A DNA stretch of 64,000 bases from Pseudobutyrivibrio sp. UBA3626 (GTDB lineage Bacteria; Bacillota; Clostridia; Lachnospirales; Lachnospiraceae), in assembly GCA_002373675.1 (NCBI GenBank), contig DFLF01000013.1, positions 1 through 64,000 of the forward strand, read 5' to 3'. Made by a program: the position numbers and the translations under genes. The notes under the pieces were generated by a model. The model made no database searches. It was not told the DNA's origin and worked only from the letters and a program-made list of their open reading frames with translations. Numbering within the stretch: the stretch's first letter is position 1; every line of letters begins with the position of its first letter. Positions 54,046-62,187 of the stretch are shown piece by piece.

Positions 54046-54074
54046 ACCCCTTCTATATATTATATAGAAGGGGT
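54046..54074 (-). terminator. hairpin after the PAP2 gene
   Basis: ACCCCTTCTATATA pairs almost perfectly with TATATAGAAGGGGT, giving a long stable stem 16 bases past the PAP2 stop. A T run is lacking, so it may be a terminator or an mRNA-stabilising end. Confidence 0.6.
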
Positions 54075-54089
54075 GAAGTAAAGTCTAAT

Positions 54090-54785
54090 CTATTCTTGAG
54101 TATTTTTAGCAGCTTTTTTCTCTTTAAACTCAGTAATCTTTTTGTCAATGAATTTCCATAATGGCTTTGCAATAGCCCAACCTGCAACACCACAGATAAC
54201 ACCTACAACCAATCCAGCAATAACATCTGTTGGCCAGTGTACGCATACATATAGTCTTGAAATACCAATTATTGTTGCAAGAACTAATGCTCCAACGCCC
54301 CACCATTTATATTTACCCTTAAGTGTTGCGAAAACAGCCACTGCAGAAGCAAAACTTGCTGCTGTATGACCTGAAGGGAATGAGAAATCATTAGGGAAAC
54401 TAACAAGCATTTTCATATTTCTTATCCAGTCAGGACCACCTTCAAAGAACATAAGCCATCCCGGTCTGCACCTGATAAATATTGGCTTAATAATTCCGTT
54501 ACACAGAATTATATCAAGAAGCAATGCTATAAATGAAGCCAGCCCGATATGTCTTGTCTTAGGAATAATTAAAAGGACTACTGTAAGTATAATCCAGAAT
54601 ATTCCTGCATCTCCTAATTTTGTTACAAGTGGCATAAATACATCAAGAAACGAATTATGAATATCATAGAACCACTTCAGTAATGATAATTCCCAATCCC
54701 AGTAGAAAATATTGGATTTCTCTACTAAGGAAACTAACTTTTCTGATGCGCCAAAAGCCATCAATGCCGCATAATCAATTGTCAT
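54090..54785 (-). CDS. PAP2 family phosphatase
   Basis: A 231-residue membrane phosphatase, probably acting on undecaprenyl pyrophosphate or phosphatidyl lipids at the outer face. The three motifs are KPIFIRCRPGW, FPSGHTAASF and SRLYVCVHWPTDV. About five or six membrane helices are present. AAGGAGG precedes the ATG. It follows tyrS by 26 bases. Confidence 0.93.
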   Translation of the reverse strand: MTIDYAALMAFGASEKLVSLVEKSNIFYWDWELSLLKWFYDIHNSFLDVFMPLVTKLGDAGIFWIILTVVLLIIPKTRHIGLASFIALLLDIILCNGIIKPIFIRCRPGWLMFFEGGPDWIRNMKMLVSFPNDFSFPSGHTAASFASAVAVFATLKGKYKWWGVGALVLATIIGISRLYVCVHWPTDVIAGLVVGVICGVAGWAIAKPLWKFIDKKITEFKEKKAAKNTQE

Positions 54786-54811
54786 TTTTCTCCTCCTTTT
54801 GCCATTTTTTA

Positions 54812-56035
54812 TTAAGAATATATAACTTTACAGAATTTCTTCTTACCCTTCTTAATAATGAACTCTTCACTAAATGCTTCAGGACCATAATTTGTATGAA
54901 TATCTGTTATTTTATCTCCATTAACAGATACACCGCCCTGCTGTACATTTCTTCGTGCTTCAGAACGTGATGGAGCAAGCTCTGCAGCTACAAGAATTCC
55001 AAGAATATCTATTTTACCATCTCTGAAATCTTCTTCTTTTAATTCCACACTTGGCATGTTCTCACTAGAACCATTTCCAGAAAATAGCGCTTTCGATGCA
55101 TCTCTTGCCTTATCAGCCTCTTCTTCTCCATGAACAAGCTTAGTTAACTCATATGCAAGAATGTCTTTTGCTTCATTAAGCTGACTTCCCTCCCAGCTTT
55201 CCATCTTGCTGATTTCATCTAATGGTATGAAAGTAAGCATTTTGATACATTTAATAACATCTGCATCATCCACATTTCTCCAATATTGATAGAATGTGTA
55301 AGGTGGTGTCTTGTCAGGATCTAGCCAAACGGCTCCAGACTGAGTCTTACCCATCTTCTTTCCTTCTGAATTCAGTAAGAGATTTATTGTCATGGCATTA
55401 GCTTCTTTACCACGCTTTCTACGAATAAGCTCCATTCCACCAATCATATTAGACCACTGATCATCTCCACCGAACTGTAGTACACAGCCGTATTTATCAA
55501 AAAGCTTAAGGAAATCATAGCTTTGCATAATCATATAATTAAATTCTAAGAAGCTTAATCCTTTCTCAAGACGTTGCTTATAACATTCTGCTGCAAGCAT
55601 CCTGTTAACTGAGAAATGTGAACCTACTTCACGAAGAACTTCCACATAGTTAAGATCAAGCAACCAGTCTGCATTGTTAACAAGAAGGGCTTTATCATCA
55701 CTAAAATCGATGAATCTTGCCATTTGCTTCTTAAAACACTCAACATTTGCATCTATGGTCTCTTTTGTCATCATCTGTCTCATGTCTGTTCTACCAGATG
55801 GATCACCAATCATAGCAGTTCCACCGCCAATTAAGGCAATAGGTCTGTTTCCTGCCATTTGTAGTCTCTTCATAAGACATAAAGCCATAAAGTGGCCTAC
55901 ATGAAGACTATCTGCAGTTGGATCGAAACCTATGTAAAATGTAGCTTCTCCTTTATTTATCTTATTTTTAATCTCTTCCTCATTAGTAACTTGAGCAATT
56001 AATCCTCTCTTAACAAGCTCATCATATAATTCCAT
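54812..56035 (-). CDS. tyrS: tyrosyl-tRNA synthetase
   Basis: A 407-residue class I TyrRS: HIGH is DSLHVGHFMAL, the KMSKS loop is KMGKTQSG, and a C-terminal S4 RNA-binding domain (SRSEARRNVQQGGVSVNGD) is present. AAGGAAG precedes the ATG. A near-consensus promoter gives only a 45-base leader, so no T-box control. Confidence 0.97.
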   Translation of the reverse strand: MELYDELVKRGLIAQVTNEEEIKNKINKGEATFYIGFDPTADSLHVGHFMALCLMKRLQMAGNRPIALIGGGTAMIGDPSGRTDMRQMMTKETIDANVECFKKQMARFIDFSDDKALLVNNADWLLDLNYVEVLREVGSHFSVNRMLAAECYKQRLEKGLSFLEFNYMIMQSYDFLKLFDKYGCVLQFGGDDQWSNMIGGMELIRRKRGKEANAMTINLLLNSEGKKMGKTQSGAVWLDPDKTPPYTFYQYWRNVDDADVIKCIKMLTFIPLDEISKMESWEGSQLNEAKDILAYELTKLVHGEEEADKARDASKALFSGNGSSENMPSVELKEEDFRDGKIDILGILVAAELAPSRSEARRNVQQGGVSVNGDKITDIHTNYGPEAFSEEFIIKKGKKKFCKVIYS

Positions 56036-56083
56036 TATGTCTCTTCCTTTCGACGCTATAAATATAGCTTAACATACCAACTT

Positions 56084-56112
56084 ATTATACCTAAATGTGT
56101 ATAAATCGTCAA
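56084..56112 (-). promoter_or_regulatory. tyrS promoter
   Basis: TTGACG (56107-56112), a 17-base spacer and TATAAT (56084-56089) on the minus strand, just past the tRNA-Cys terminator. Confidence 0.85.
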
Positions 56113-56118
56113 TAAAAT

Positions 56119-56146
56119 AGAAAAGCGAATCCCTTAGGATTCGCTT
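56119..56146 (-). terminator. terminator of tRNA-Cys
   Basis: AAGCGAATCC pairs with GGATTCGCTT around a 4-base loop, followed by TTTTCTATTTT on the minus strand. Confidence 0.9.
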
Positions 56147-56149
56147 GAG

Positions 56150-56220
56150 AGGCGCCAACCAGATTCGAACTGGTGATAGAGGTGTTGCAGACCTTTGCCT
56201 TACCACTTGGCCATGGCGCC
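56150..56220 (-). tRNA. tRNA-Cys (GCA)
   Basis: A 71-base cloverleaf: acceptor GGCGCCA/TGGCGCC, the anticodon loop with GCA (GTCTGCAACAC), the T-loop TTCGAAT and the U73 discriminator needed by CysRS. CCA is not encoded. Confidence 0.97.
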
Positions 56221-56376
56221 ATATGTCATAAGGTGACATTCGCTTGCGAATGGCGGATTCCTTGTGACCAGGCGACATCTTCACGTAGTGAAGATGTTGT
56301 TTTCTTAATGTCTACATGAATCTACGCAATGGGGCGAGACTCATTATTATGTCTTGTAACCTAGCGACATTTTGCA
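56221..56376 (-). other. repeat- and hairpin-rich leader of tRNA-Cys
   Basis: An unusually long leader of about 155 bases between promoter and tRNA. Hairpins are ATGTCA/TGACAT (56223-56239), CATTCGC/GCGAATG (56238-56253) and ACATCTTCAC/GTGAAGATGT (56275-56297). A 20-base motif at 56260-56279 (CCTTGTGACCAGGCGACATC) recurs as TCTTGTAACCTAGCGACATT at 56352-56371. It may be a palindromic repeat insertion. Confidence 0.6.
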
Positions 56377-56382
56377 AAGCAT

Positions 56383-56411
56383 AGTATAGCAAAGTGCGCA
56401 GTTTACGTCAA
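56383..56411 (-). promoter_or_regulatory. tRNA-Cys promoter
   Basis: TTGACG (56406-56411), a 17-base spacer and TATACT (56383-56388) on the minus strand. Confidence 0.8.
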
Positions 56412-56438
56412 GTTTTTATTTTTTTTACTTATAAACGG

Positions 56439-56966
56439 TTACAAATCATAGAGATTTCCACCCTTGTCATCACATACAACAATAGCAGGAAAGTCTTTGA
56501 CTTTAATCTTTCTAATAGCTTCTGCACCTAAATCTTCATAAGCTATTACTTCTGATTCAACTATACATTTAGAAAGCAAAGCGCCTGCTCCACCTACTGA
56601 AGCAAGATAAACGGCATGATTTCTTATAATAGCATCTCTTACTTCCTTAGAACGCTTTCCTTTTCCAATCATACATTTTTGCCCCTTATCAAGAAATGTA
56701 GGGGCATATTTATCCATTCTTGACGCTGTTGTCGGTCCTGCCGAGCCTATCACTTGGCCTTCTCGCGCTGGTGAGGGCCCCATATAATAGATACATGAAT
56801 CTTTCAAATCAATGGGAAGAGGCTCACCCTTCTCAATTAGCTCATATATTCTCTTATGTGCAGCATCTCTAGCAACATACATCTCACCTGATAAATATAG
56901 ATAATCTCCGGCATTAAGCGATGATGCAACCTCTGAAGTTATTGGTAATTCGATATGTCTTTCCAT
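56439..56966 (-). CDS. fumarate hydratase, beta subunit (class I, Fe-S)
   Basis: A 175-residue C-terminal-type subunit of the oxygen-sensitive fumarase/tartrate dehydratase family: LSGEMYVARDAAHKRI, YYMGPSPAREGQVIGSAGPT, KYAPTFLDKG and MIGKGKRS. The start is the ATG at 56966 after AAGGAT. Together with the alpha subunit 59 bases upstream it interconverts fumarate and malate; tartrate cannot be excluded. Confidence 0.92.
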   Translation of the reverse strand: MERHIELPITSEVASSLNAGDYLYLSGEMYVARDAAHKRIYELIEKGEPLPIDLKDSCIYYMGPSPAREGQVIGSAGPTTASRMDKYAPTFLDKGQKCMIGKGKRSKEVRDAIIRNHAVYLASVGGAGALLSKCIVESEVIAYEDLGAEAIRKIKVKDFPAIVVCDDKGGNLYDL

Positions 56967-57025
56967 AATTATATCCTTATTTAATAATTGTACTTTGCCA
57001 AGCGTCATATTATATTTACTCTACA

Positions 57026-57868
57026 CTATATAATCTCCGTAACATGCCTATTAACATGACAACATATATTAACCGCAACCGGAAGTCCGGCTATATGCGT
57101 AGCGTAAGTATTAATATTAACGGCAAGTGCAGTTAATTTACCTCCAAGTCCACCCGGTCCTATCCCCAGCGAATTAATCTCATCAAGCATCTCATCTTCA
57201 AGGCTTCTAACCCACTCTATATCAGGCCTATCATTAAGATTACGAGTCAGCGCCTTCTTAGCCATAAGCGCCGACTTCTCGAAAGTTCCGCCGATTCCTA
57301 CTCCAACAACCATCGGAGGACAGGCATTAGGTCCTGCATCTTTAACAGCTGTAAGAATCGCTTCTTTAACTCCTTCTATTCCATCTGCCGGCTTAAGCAT
57401 GAATACTCGTGACATATTTTCAGAGCCAAATCCTTTAGGAGCCACAGTAATTTTTACTTTGTCTCCCGGTACAATATCGTAGTGAATAACTGCCGGCGTA
57501 TTATCCTTTGTATTTACACGCTCTATCGGGTCTGATACAACCGACTTTCTAAGATATCCTTCAGTATACCCTTTTCTTACACCCTCGTTTATGGCATCTG
57601 TAATATTTGCCCCTTGTAGTGATACTTCTTGGCCAATCTCTACAAATATCACGGCCATTCCTGTATCTTGACAGATTGGAATCTTATCTTCTCCTGCTAT
57701 TTGTAGATTTTCTTCTAATTGAGAGAATATTTTCTTTCCAAGTTCTGATTCTTCCCTGTCCATAGACTTGTTGAAAGTCTCCTTCATATCTTCGGAAAGA
57801 TAATAATTAGCATCTATGCACATCTTAGAAACTATCTGTGTAACCTCGCTGGTATTGATAATTCTCAT
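57026..57868 (-). CDS. fumarate hydratase, alpha subunit (class I, Fe-S)
   Basis: A 280-residue N-terminal-type subunit: IPICQDTGMAVIFVEIG, KGFGSENMSRVFML, PNACPPMVVGVGIGG and GPGGLGGKLTALAV. Conserved Cys in CQDTG, NACPP and near the end (NICCH) bind the [4Fe-4S] cluster. AGGAG precedes the ATG. It is followed by the beta subunit and preceded by the 243-bp inverted-repeat element. Confidence 0.94.
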   Translation of the reverse strand: MRIINTSEVTQIVSKMCIDANYYLSEDMKETFNKSMDREESELGKKIFSQLEENLQIAGEDKIPICQDTGMAVIFVEIGQEVSLQGANITDAINEGVRKGYTEGYLRKSVVSDPIERVNTKDNTPAVIHYDIVPGDKVKITVAPKGFGSENMSRVFMLKPADGIEGVKEAILTAVKDAGPNACPPMVVGVGIGGTFEKSALMAKKALTRNLNDRPDIEWVRSLEDEMLDEINSLGIGPGGLGGKLTALAVNINTYATHIAGLPVAVNICCHVNRHVTEII

Positions 57869-57908
57869 ATTATTAACTCCTGATTGTATTATTATATATT
57901 AGATGAAA

Positions 57909-58151
57909 TTAAGTAATCGACAATATAATATATGTATATTTATACATTACATCAAGCTTAGAAAATAATAATGATTGGTTAGTTAAGGAAAATTCGTGCC
58001 ACGGATGGCACGAATAGGCGTTCACTGACTGGATGGAAGATTGAACGCCGGTTTCCGCCATATGTTTAATAACAAGACTACACCAATCATTTTTATTTTC
58101 TTAGCGAAGATGTAGTTTTAATATACATATATTATATTGTTGATTACATAA
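57909..58151. repeat. 243-bp element with ~70-bp terminal inverted repeats
   Basis: Arms 57909-57979 and 58082-58151 match at roughly 61 of 70 positions, including 21 identical bases (57920-57940 with 58120-58140). The core holds two further stems: TTCGTGCC/GGCACGAA and GGCGTTC/GAACGCC. No open frame is present. It looks like a MITE or a very long hairpin RNA. It lies between tRNA-Ser and the fumarase genes. Confidence 0.8.
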
Positions 58152-58163
58152 CTTTTATAATAA

Positions 58164-58191
58164 CAAAAGCCCAAGTATAAAACTCGGGCTT
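58164..58191 (-). terminator. terminator of tRNA-Ser
   Basis: AAGCCCGAG pairs with CTTGGGCTT on the minus strand, followed by TTTTG, 10 bases past the tRNA. Confidence 0.8.
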
Positions 58192-58200
58192 AAATATCAA

Positions 58201-58288
58201 CGCAGAAGGAGGGATTTGAACCCTCGCACCGGTCACCCGGCCTATACCCTTAGCAGGGGCACCTCTTCAGCCACTTGAGTACTTCTGC
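58201..58288 (-). tRNA. tRNA-Ser (GCU)
   Basis: An 88-base class II tRNA: acceptor GCAGAAG/CTTCTGC, anticodon GCT in CCTGCTAAGG, a long variable arm (GGCCGGGTGACCGGT region), T-loop TTCAAAT and G73. Confidence 0.97.
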
Positions 58289-58329
58289 ATATAGTGCGTT
58301 GCTGAATCGCACTACACTCAACGTTGTTT

Positions 58330-58358
58330 ATTTTATAGGATTAGCTTAACTGTGTCAA
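58330..58358 (-). promoter_or_regulatory. tRNA-Ser promoter
   Basis: TTGACA (58353-58358), a 17-base spacer and TAAAAT (58330-58335) on the minus strand, about 40 bases before the tRNA. Confidence 0.82.
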
Positions 58359-58377
58359 GAAAATATGGGTAAAATTA

Positions 58378-59589
58378 TTACTTAACATCAATAACTACAA
58401 TCTCAGACTTGGTTCCTGTCTTAAACCTAATTGCCCAAGAAGAAATTCCTGAAGTTACTATAAAATCAGTATTATCAATCTTCCTATGTCCATATGTGTA
58501 ATCATTTGCGCCTATTATTTCACCAATGTTATTAATTGGAAGGAATTGTCCGCCATGGGTATGACCTGAAAGCACAAGGTCAACATTAGCTGCAACTTCC
58601 GCATCATAATCATTAGGCTGATGATCCATTACAATTGAATATTCACTTGCAAATGTATTAGGATCTATGCTGTTTACCAGTTGTTGCATAGTAATTCTGT
58701 CTGTCTTTGTCTTGTCGGCACGACCTATAAGTAAATATTGATTGTCAAGGTTAACTATCTCGTCTTCAAGAACTCTTATGTTATTCCCCTCAAGAATCTG
58801 TTCCAACTTTGCTTCATCATATCCTCTATCATTACCTGTAAGTCCTTTGTCGTGATTACCATAGCTGTAGAATACACCGTATTTACAATTGATTGTGGAT
58901 AAAGCCTTAGTACATTCTTCCAGCTCGTCAAGGTAAGAATCATCATCAACATAATCACCTGTGATTAATACCATATCAGGATTAAGTGACTTAATCTTCT
59001 CAACTTCTGCGGGAAATGTGTCTTTTCTCATGCTGACTCCCAGGTGCGAATCAGCTATCTGAACTATTCTTACAGGCTCTATATTCTTGCTTGTGTCAAT
59101 TTCATAATTGGTAATATACACATTTGACCCAAGAATATAGCCAACTATCATATATACTACTGTTATTCCCACCGCGCATATTCCGGCGAGGTATACCTTA
59201 AAATGGGCAAGATCTATGTTAAATGCTCTGAAAATTACGACTATTAATTCACACAGCAACCAAAAAACAGCAAGATGAAGTAACATTACAAATGCTTCAA
59301 CAAAGCTAAATGCCAATACAAGTATCGCCATAACAACCACGAATAATAATACAGCAATTAATCTTCTCAGCCATGATTTCTTAGGTACATTTTTCTTATC
59401 TACCTTAACTCCTTTTGATGGCATTGCTAAATCTATCGCTTTTGCTCTGTCTCTCTCCCTGTTTTGGAAAATGGTCTTGTCTTCTATATAATCAATGAAT
59501 CGAAATCTCATAATTCTGTTGATTACATACAATACGGCTGCAATGATACCAATAGATGCAACTATTAGTATTATTATCCACATAGTCAT
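58378..59589 (-). CDS. membrane-anchored metallophosphoesterase
   Basis: A 403-residue protein with one N-terminal helix (about 4-25), three more at about 75-165, and a calcineurin-like phosphoesterase domain: IADSHLG, LITGDYVDD, YGNHDKG, MDHQPND and SGHTHGGQ. It is similar to YkuE/YaeI-type enzymes that may act on lipids or sugar nucleotides. AAGGAG precedes the ATG. It follows gyrA by about 80 bases. Confidence 0.9.
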   Translation of the reverse strand: MTMWIIILIVASIGIIAAVLYVINRIMRFRFIDYIEDKTIFQNRERDRAKAIDLAMPSKGVKVDKKNVPKKSWLRRLIAVLLFVVVMAILVLAFSFVEAFVMLLHLAVFWLLCELIVVIFRAFNIDLAHFKVYLAGICAVGITVVYMIVGYILGSNVYITNYEIDTSKNIEPVRIVQIADSHLGVSMRKDTFPAEVEKIKSLNPDMVLITGDYVDDDSYLDELEECTKALSTINCKYGVFYSYGNHDKGLTGNDRGYDEAKLEQILEGNNIRVLEDEIVNLDNQYLLIGRADKTKTDRITMQQLVNSIDPNTFASEYSIVMDHQPNDYDAEVAANVDLVLSGHTHGGQFLPINNIGEIIGANDYTYGHRKIDNTDFIVTSGISSWAIRFKTGTKSEIVVIDVK

Positions 59590-59672
59590 AATCCAATCTC
59601 CTTTTTATGTAATTCTCATTGCCCTTACTATTCCTCTCCTTTATTAATACTTATTCTCTTATATTTGTATTA

Positions 59673-62174
59673 TCAGTTTTTTTCTTGCTCTTCAGACTCT
59701 GTATTATCAGCATTTTCAGCTTCTTCAAGTACTTCTGATTCTTTGATTCTTGCAATACTTGCAACCAAGACTCCTTCTTTTAAGTTAATTAACTTAACAC
59801 CTGAAGTAATTCTTCCTAGAAGTGCCGTATCTGACACCTTAATTCTAATTATGATTCCTTCAGTCGTGATGAGCATTAACTCATCTTCTTTCTTAACAGC
59901 TTTAACACCTATAAGATTACCTGATTTCTCCGTAACTTTATAGCATTTAACACCTTTACCACCACGATGTTGTGTAGTAAATTCACTGAACAATGTACAT
60001 TTACCAAGTCCCTTTTCAGAAGCAATTAGTACACTCTCGCCCTGAGAAATAAGCTGCATTGCTATGACTTCATCCTGATCCATTAGATTCATACCAATTA
60101 CACCCATTGATGTTCTACCAGTAGTTCTTACATCTTTCTCATTAAATCTAATAGACTGACCAAATCTGGTAAATAACATTACATCATCTGTGTTATTAGT
60201 CTTCTTAACCTCTATTAAGAGATCATCATCGCGAAGATTTATGGCAGCTAACCCGTTTTTTCTAATATTGGCATACTCAGTAAGCTTAGTTTTCTTAACA
60301 ATTCCTGACTTTGTAGCCATAAGAAGATATTCATCATCAAGGTATTCTTTAATTGGAATTATTGTTGTAATCTTCTCATCTGGCTGAAGCTGTAATAAAT
60401 TAACAATAGCAACTCCACGACTTGTTCTACTTGCTTCTGGAATCTCATAAGCCTTAAGACGATATACGCGTCCCTTATTAGTAAAGAACATTAGGTAATT
60501 ATGAGAACTTGTCATGAGCATTTCTTTGATGTAATCGTCATCAATAGTCTCCATTCCCTTAATTCCCTTGCCACCACGATGTTGAGCCTTGAAGTTATCC
60601 ATATTCATACGCTTGATATATCCAAGTTTTGTAAAAGTAACTACTGTATTTGTTACAGGAATTAAATCCTCCATTGATATATCATATTCATCGAAACCTA
60701 TTGTAGTTCTTCTATCGTCAGCGTATTTTGCAGAAATAGCAATTATTTCTTCCCTAATTACGCCAAGAAGAAGCTTTTCATCAGCAAGAATTGCCTTAAG
60801 TCTTTCAATTGTGGCCTTGAGATTCTTATATTCTTCTTCAATCTTGCTTCGCTCTAATCCTGTGAGAGTTCGAAGCTTCATTTCAACTATTGCATTAGAC
60901 TGAGCTTCAGATAAGCCAAATCTCTTCTGTAACTCTTCTTTGGCAATTGCTACTGTTTCAGAGCCTCTTATTATCTTAATAACTTCATCAATATTATCAA
61001 GAGCAATTAGATAACCCTCTAATATATGAGCTCTTTCCTCTGCTTTATTAAGCTCATACTTACATCTTCTTGTTATAACATCACACTGATGTTCAAGATA
61101 TAATGAAAGCATCTCCTTAAGATTAAGTACTTTAGGTTGATTATCAACGAGAGCTAGCATTATTACGCCAAATGTATCTTGAAGCTGTGTATGTTTTAAT
61201 AATTGATTAAGTAAAATGTTAGGATTAACATCACGTCGAAGTTCAATTACTACTCTCATTCCTTCGCGAGAAGATTCATCACGAAGATCTGTTATTCCAT
61301 CAACCCTCTTATCTCTAACCAGTTCACCAATCTTCTCTACTAGTCGGGCTTTATTAACAAGATATGGTAATTCAGTAACAATAATTCTATTCTTACCATT
61401 ATCCATTGGCTCAATATCAGTAACGGCTCTTACTTTAATCTTGCCACGTCCCGTTCTATATGCTTCATCAATACCTGAACGACCAAGGATTGTACCTCCT
61501 GTTGGAAAATCAGGACCTTGAATAATTCCCATTAATTCATCAATTGATGTTTCTCTGTCTTCTTCAACCTTGTTATCAATCATTTTGACAACTGCATTAA
61601 CTACTTCACCAAGATTATGAGGTGGAATATTAGTTGCCATACCAACAGCAATACCTGTTGTACCATTCACAAGAAGATTAGGATATCTTGCAGGAAGTAC
61701 TACCGGTTCTTTCTCAGTCTCATCAAAGTTAGGTGCAAAATCTACAGTATCCTTATCAATATCCTGAAGCATTGTCATAGATATCTTAGAAAGACGGGCT
61801 TCTGTATAACGCATAGCAGCAGCTCCATCTCCATCTTCTGAACCAAAATTTCCATGACCATCTACTAAAGGATATCTAGTTGACCATTCCTGTGCCATGT
61901 TAACGAGAGCTCCATAGATAGAACTATCTCCATGAGGGTGGTATTTACCCATTGTATCACCTACAATACGTGCACATTTTCTATGAGCTTTGTCAGGTGT
62001 ATTATGTAATTCACTCATAGAATAAAGTACTCTACGTTGAACAGGCTTTAGACCATCTCTAACATCAGGTAGCGCACGACTTGCGATAACCGACATAGCA
62101 TAATCTATATATGAAGTTTCCATTGTCTTCTTTAGGTCAACTTCATGTATCTGATCAAATATCTTATCATCCAT
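59673..62174 (-). CDS. gyrA: DNA gyrase subunit A
   Basis: An 833-residue GyrA with the catalytic Tyr123 in AMRYTEARL and C-terminal beta-pinwheel blades. The GyrA box is QHRGGKG, present twice (around 540 and in the last third). In the quinolone region the sequence is HGDSSIYGALV: Ser84 is kept, but the usual acidic residue at the Asp87-equivalent position is Gly88. An acidic tail ends the protein. AGGAG precedes the ATG. It follows gyrB by 13 bases. Confidence 0.97.
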   Translation of the reverse strand: MDDKIFDQIHEVDLKKTMETSYIDYAMSVIASRALPDVRDGLKPVQRRVLYSMSELHNTPDKAHRKCARIVGDTMGKYHPHGDSSIYGALVNMAQEWSTRYPLVDGHGNFGSEDGDGAAAMRYTEARLSKISMTMLQDIDKDTVDFAPNFDETEKEPVVLPARYPNLLVNGTTGIAVGMATNIPPHNLGEVVNAVVKMIDNKVEEDRETSIDELMGIIQGPDFPTGGTILGRSGIDEAYRTGRGKIKVRAVTDIEPMDNGKNRIIVTELPYLVNKARLVEKIGELVRDKRVDGITDLRDESSREGMRVVIELRRDVNPNILLNQLLKHTQLQDTFGVIMLALVDNQPKVLNLKEMLSLYLEHQCDVITRRCKYELNKAEERAHILEGYLIALDNIDEVIKIIRGSETVAIAKEELQKRFGLSEAQSNAIVEMKLRTLTGLERSKIEEEYKNLKATIERLKAILADEKLLLGVIREEIIAISAKYADDRRTTIGFDEYDISMEDLIPVTNTVVTFTKLGYIKRMNMDNFKAQHRGGKGIKGMETIDDDYIKEMLMTSSHNYLMFFTNKGRVYRLKAYEIPEASRTSRGVAIVNLLQLQPDEKITTIIPIKEYLDDEYLLMATKSGIVKKTKLTEYANIRKNGLAAINLRDDDLLIEVKKTNNTDDVMLFTRFGQSIRFNEKDVRTTGRTSMGVIGMNLMDQDEVIAMQLISQGESVLIASEKGLGKCTLFSEFTTQHRGGKGVKCYKVTEKSGNLIGVKAVKKEDELMLITTEGIIIRIKVSDTALLGRITSGVKLINLKEGVLVASIARIKESEVLEEAENADNTESEEQEKN

Positions 62175-62187
62175 CTATTTATATCTC

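Noticed and set aside
56036..56083. T-box leader for tyrS
   Set aside because: The leader is about 45 bases and lacks the T-box sequence and specifier stem.
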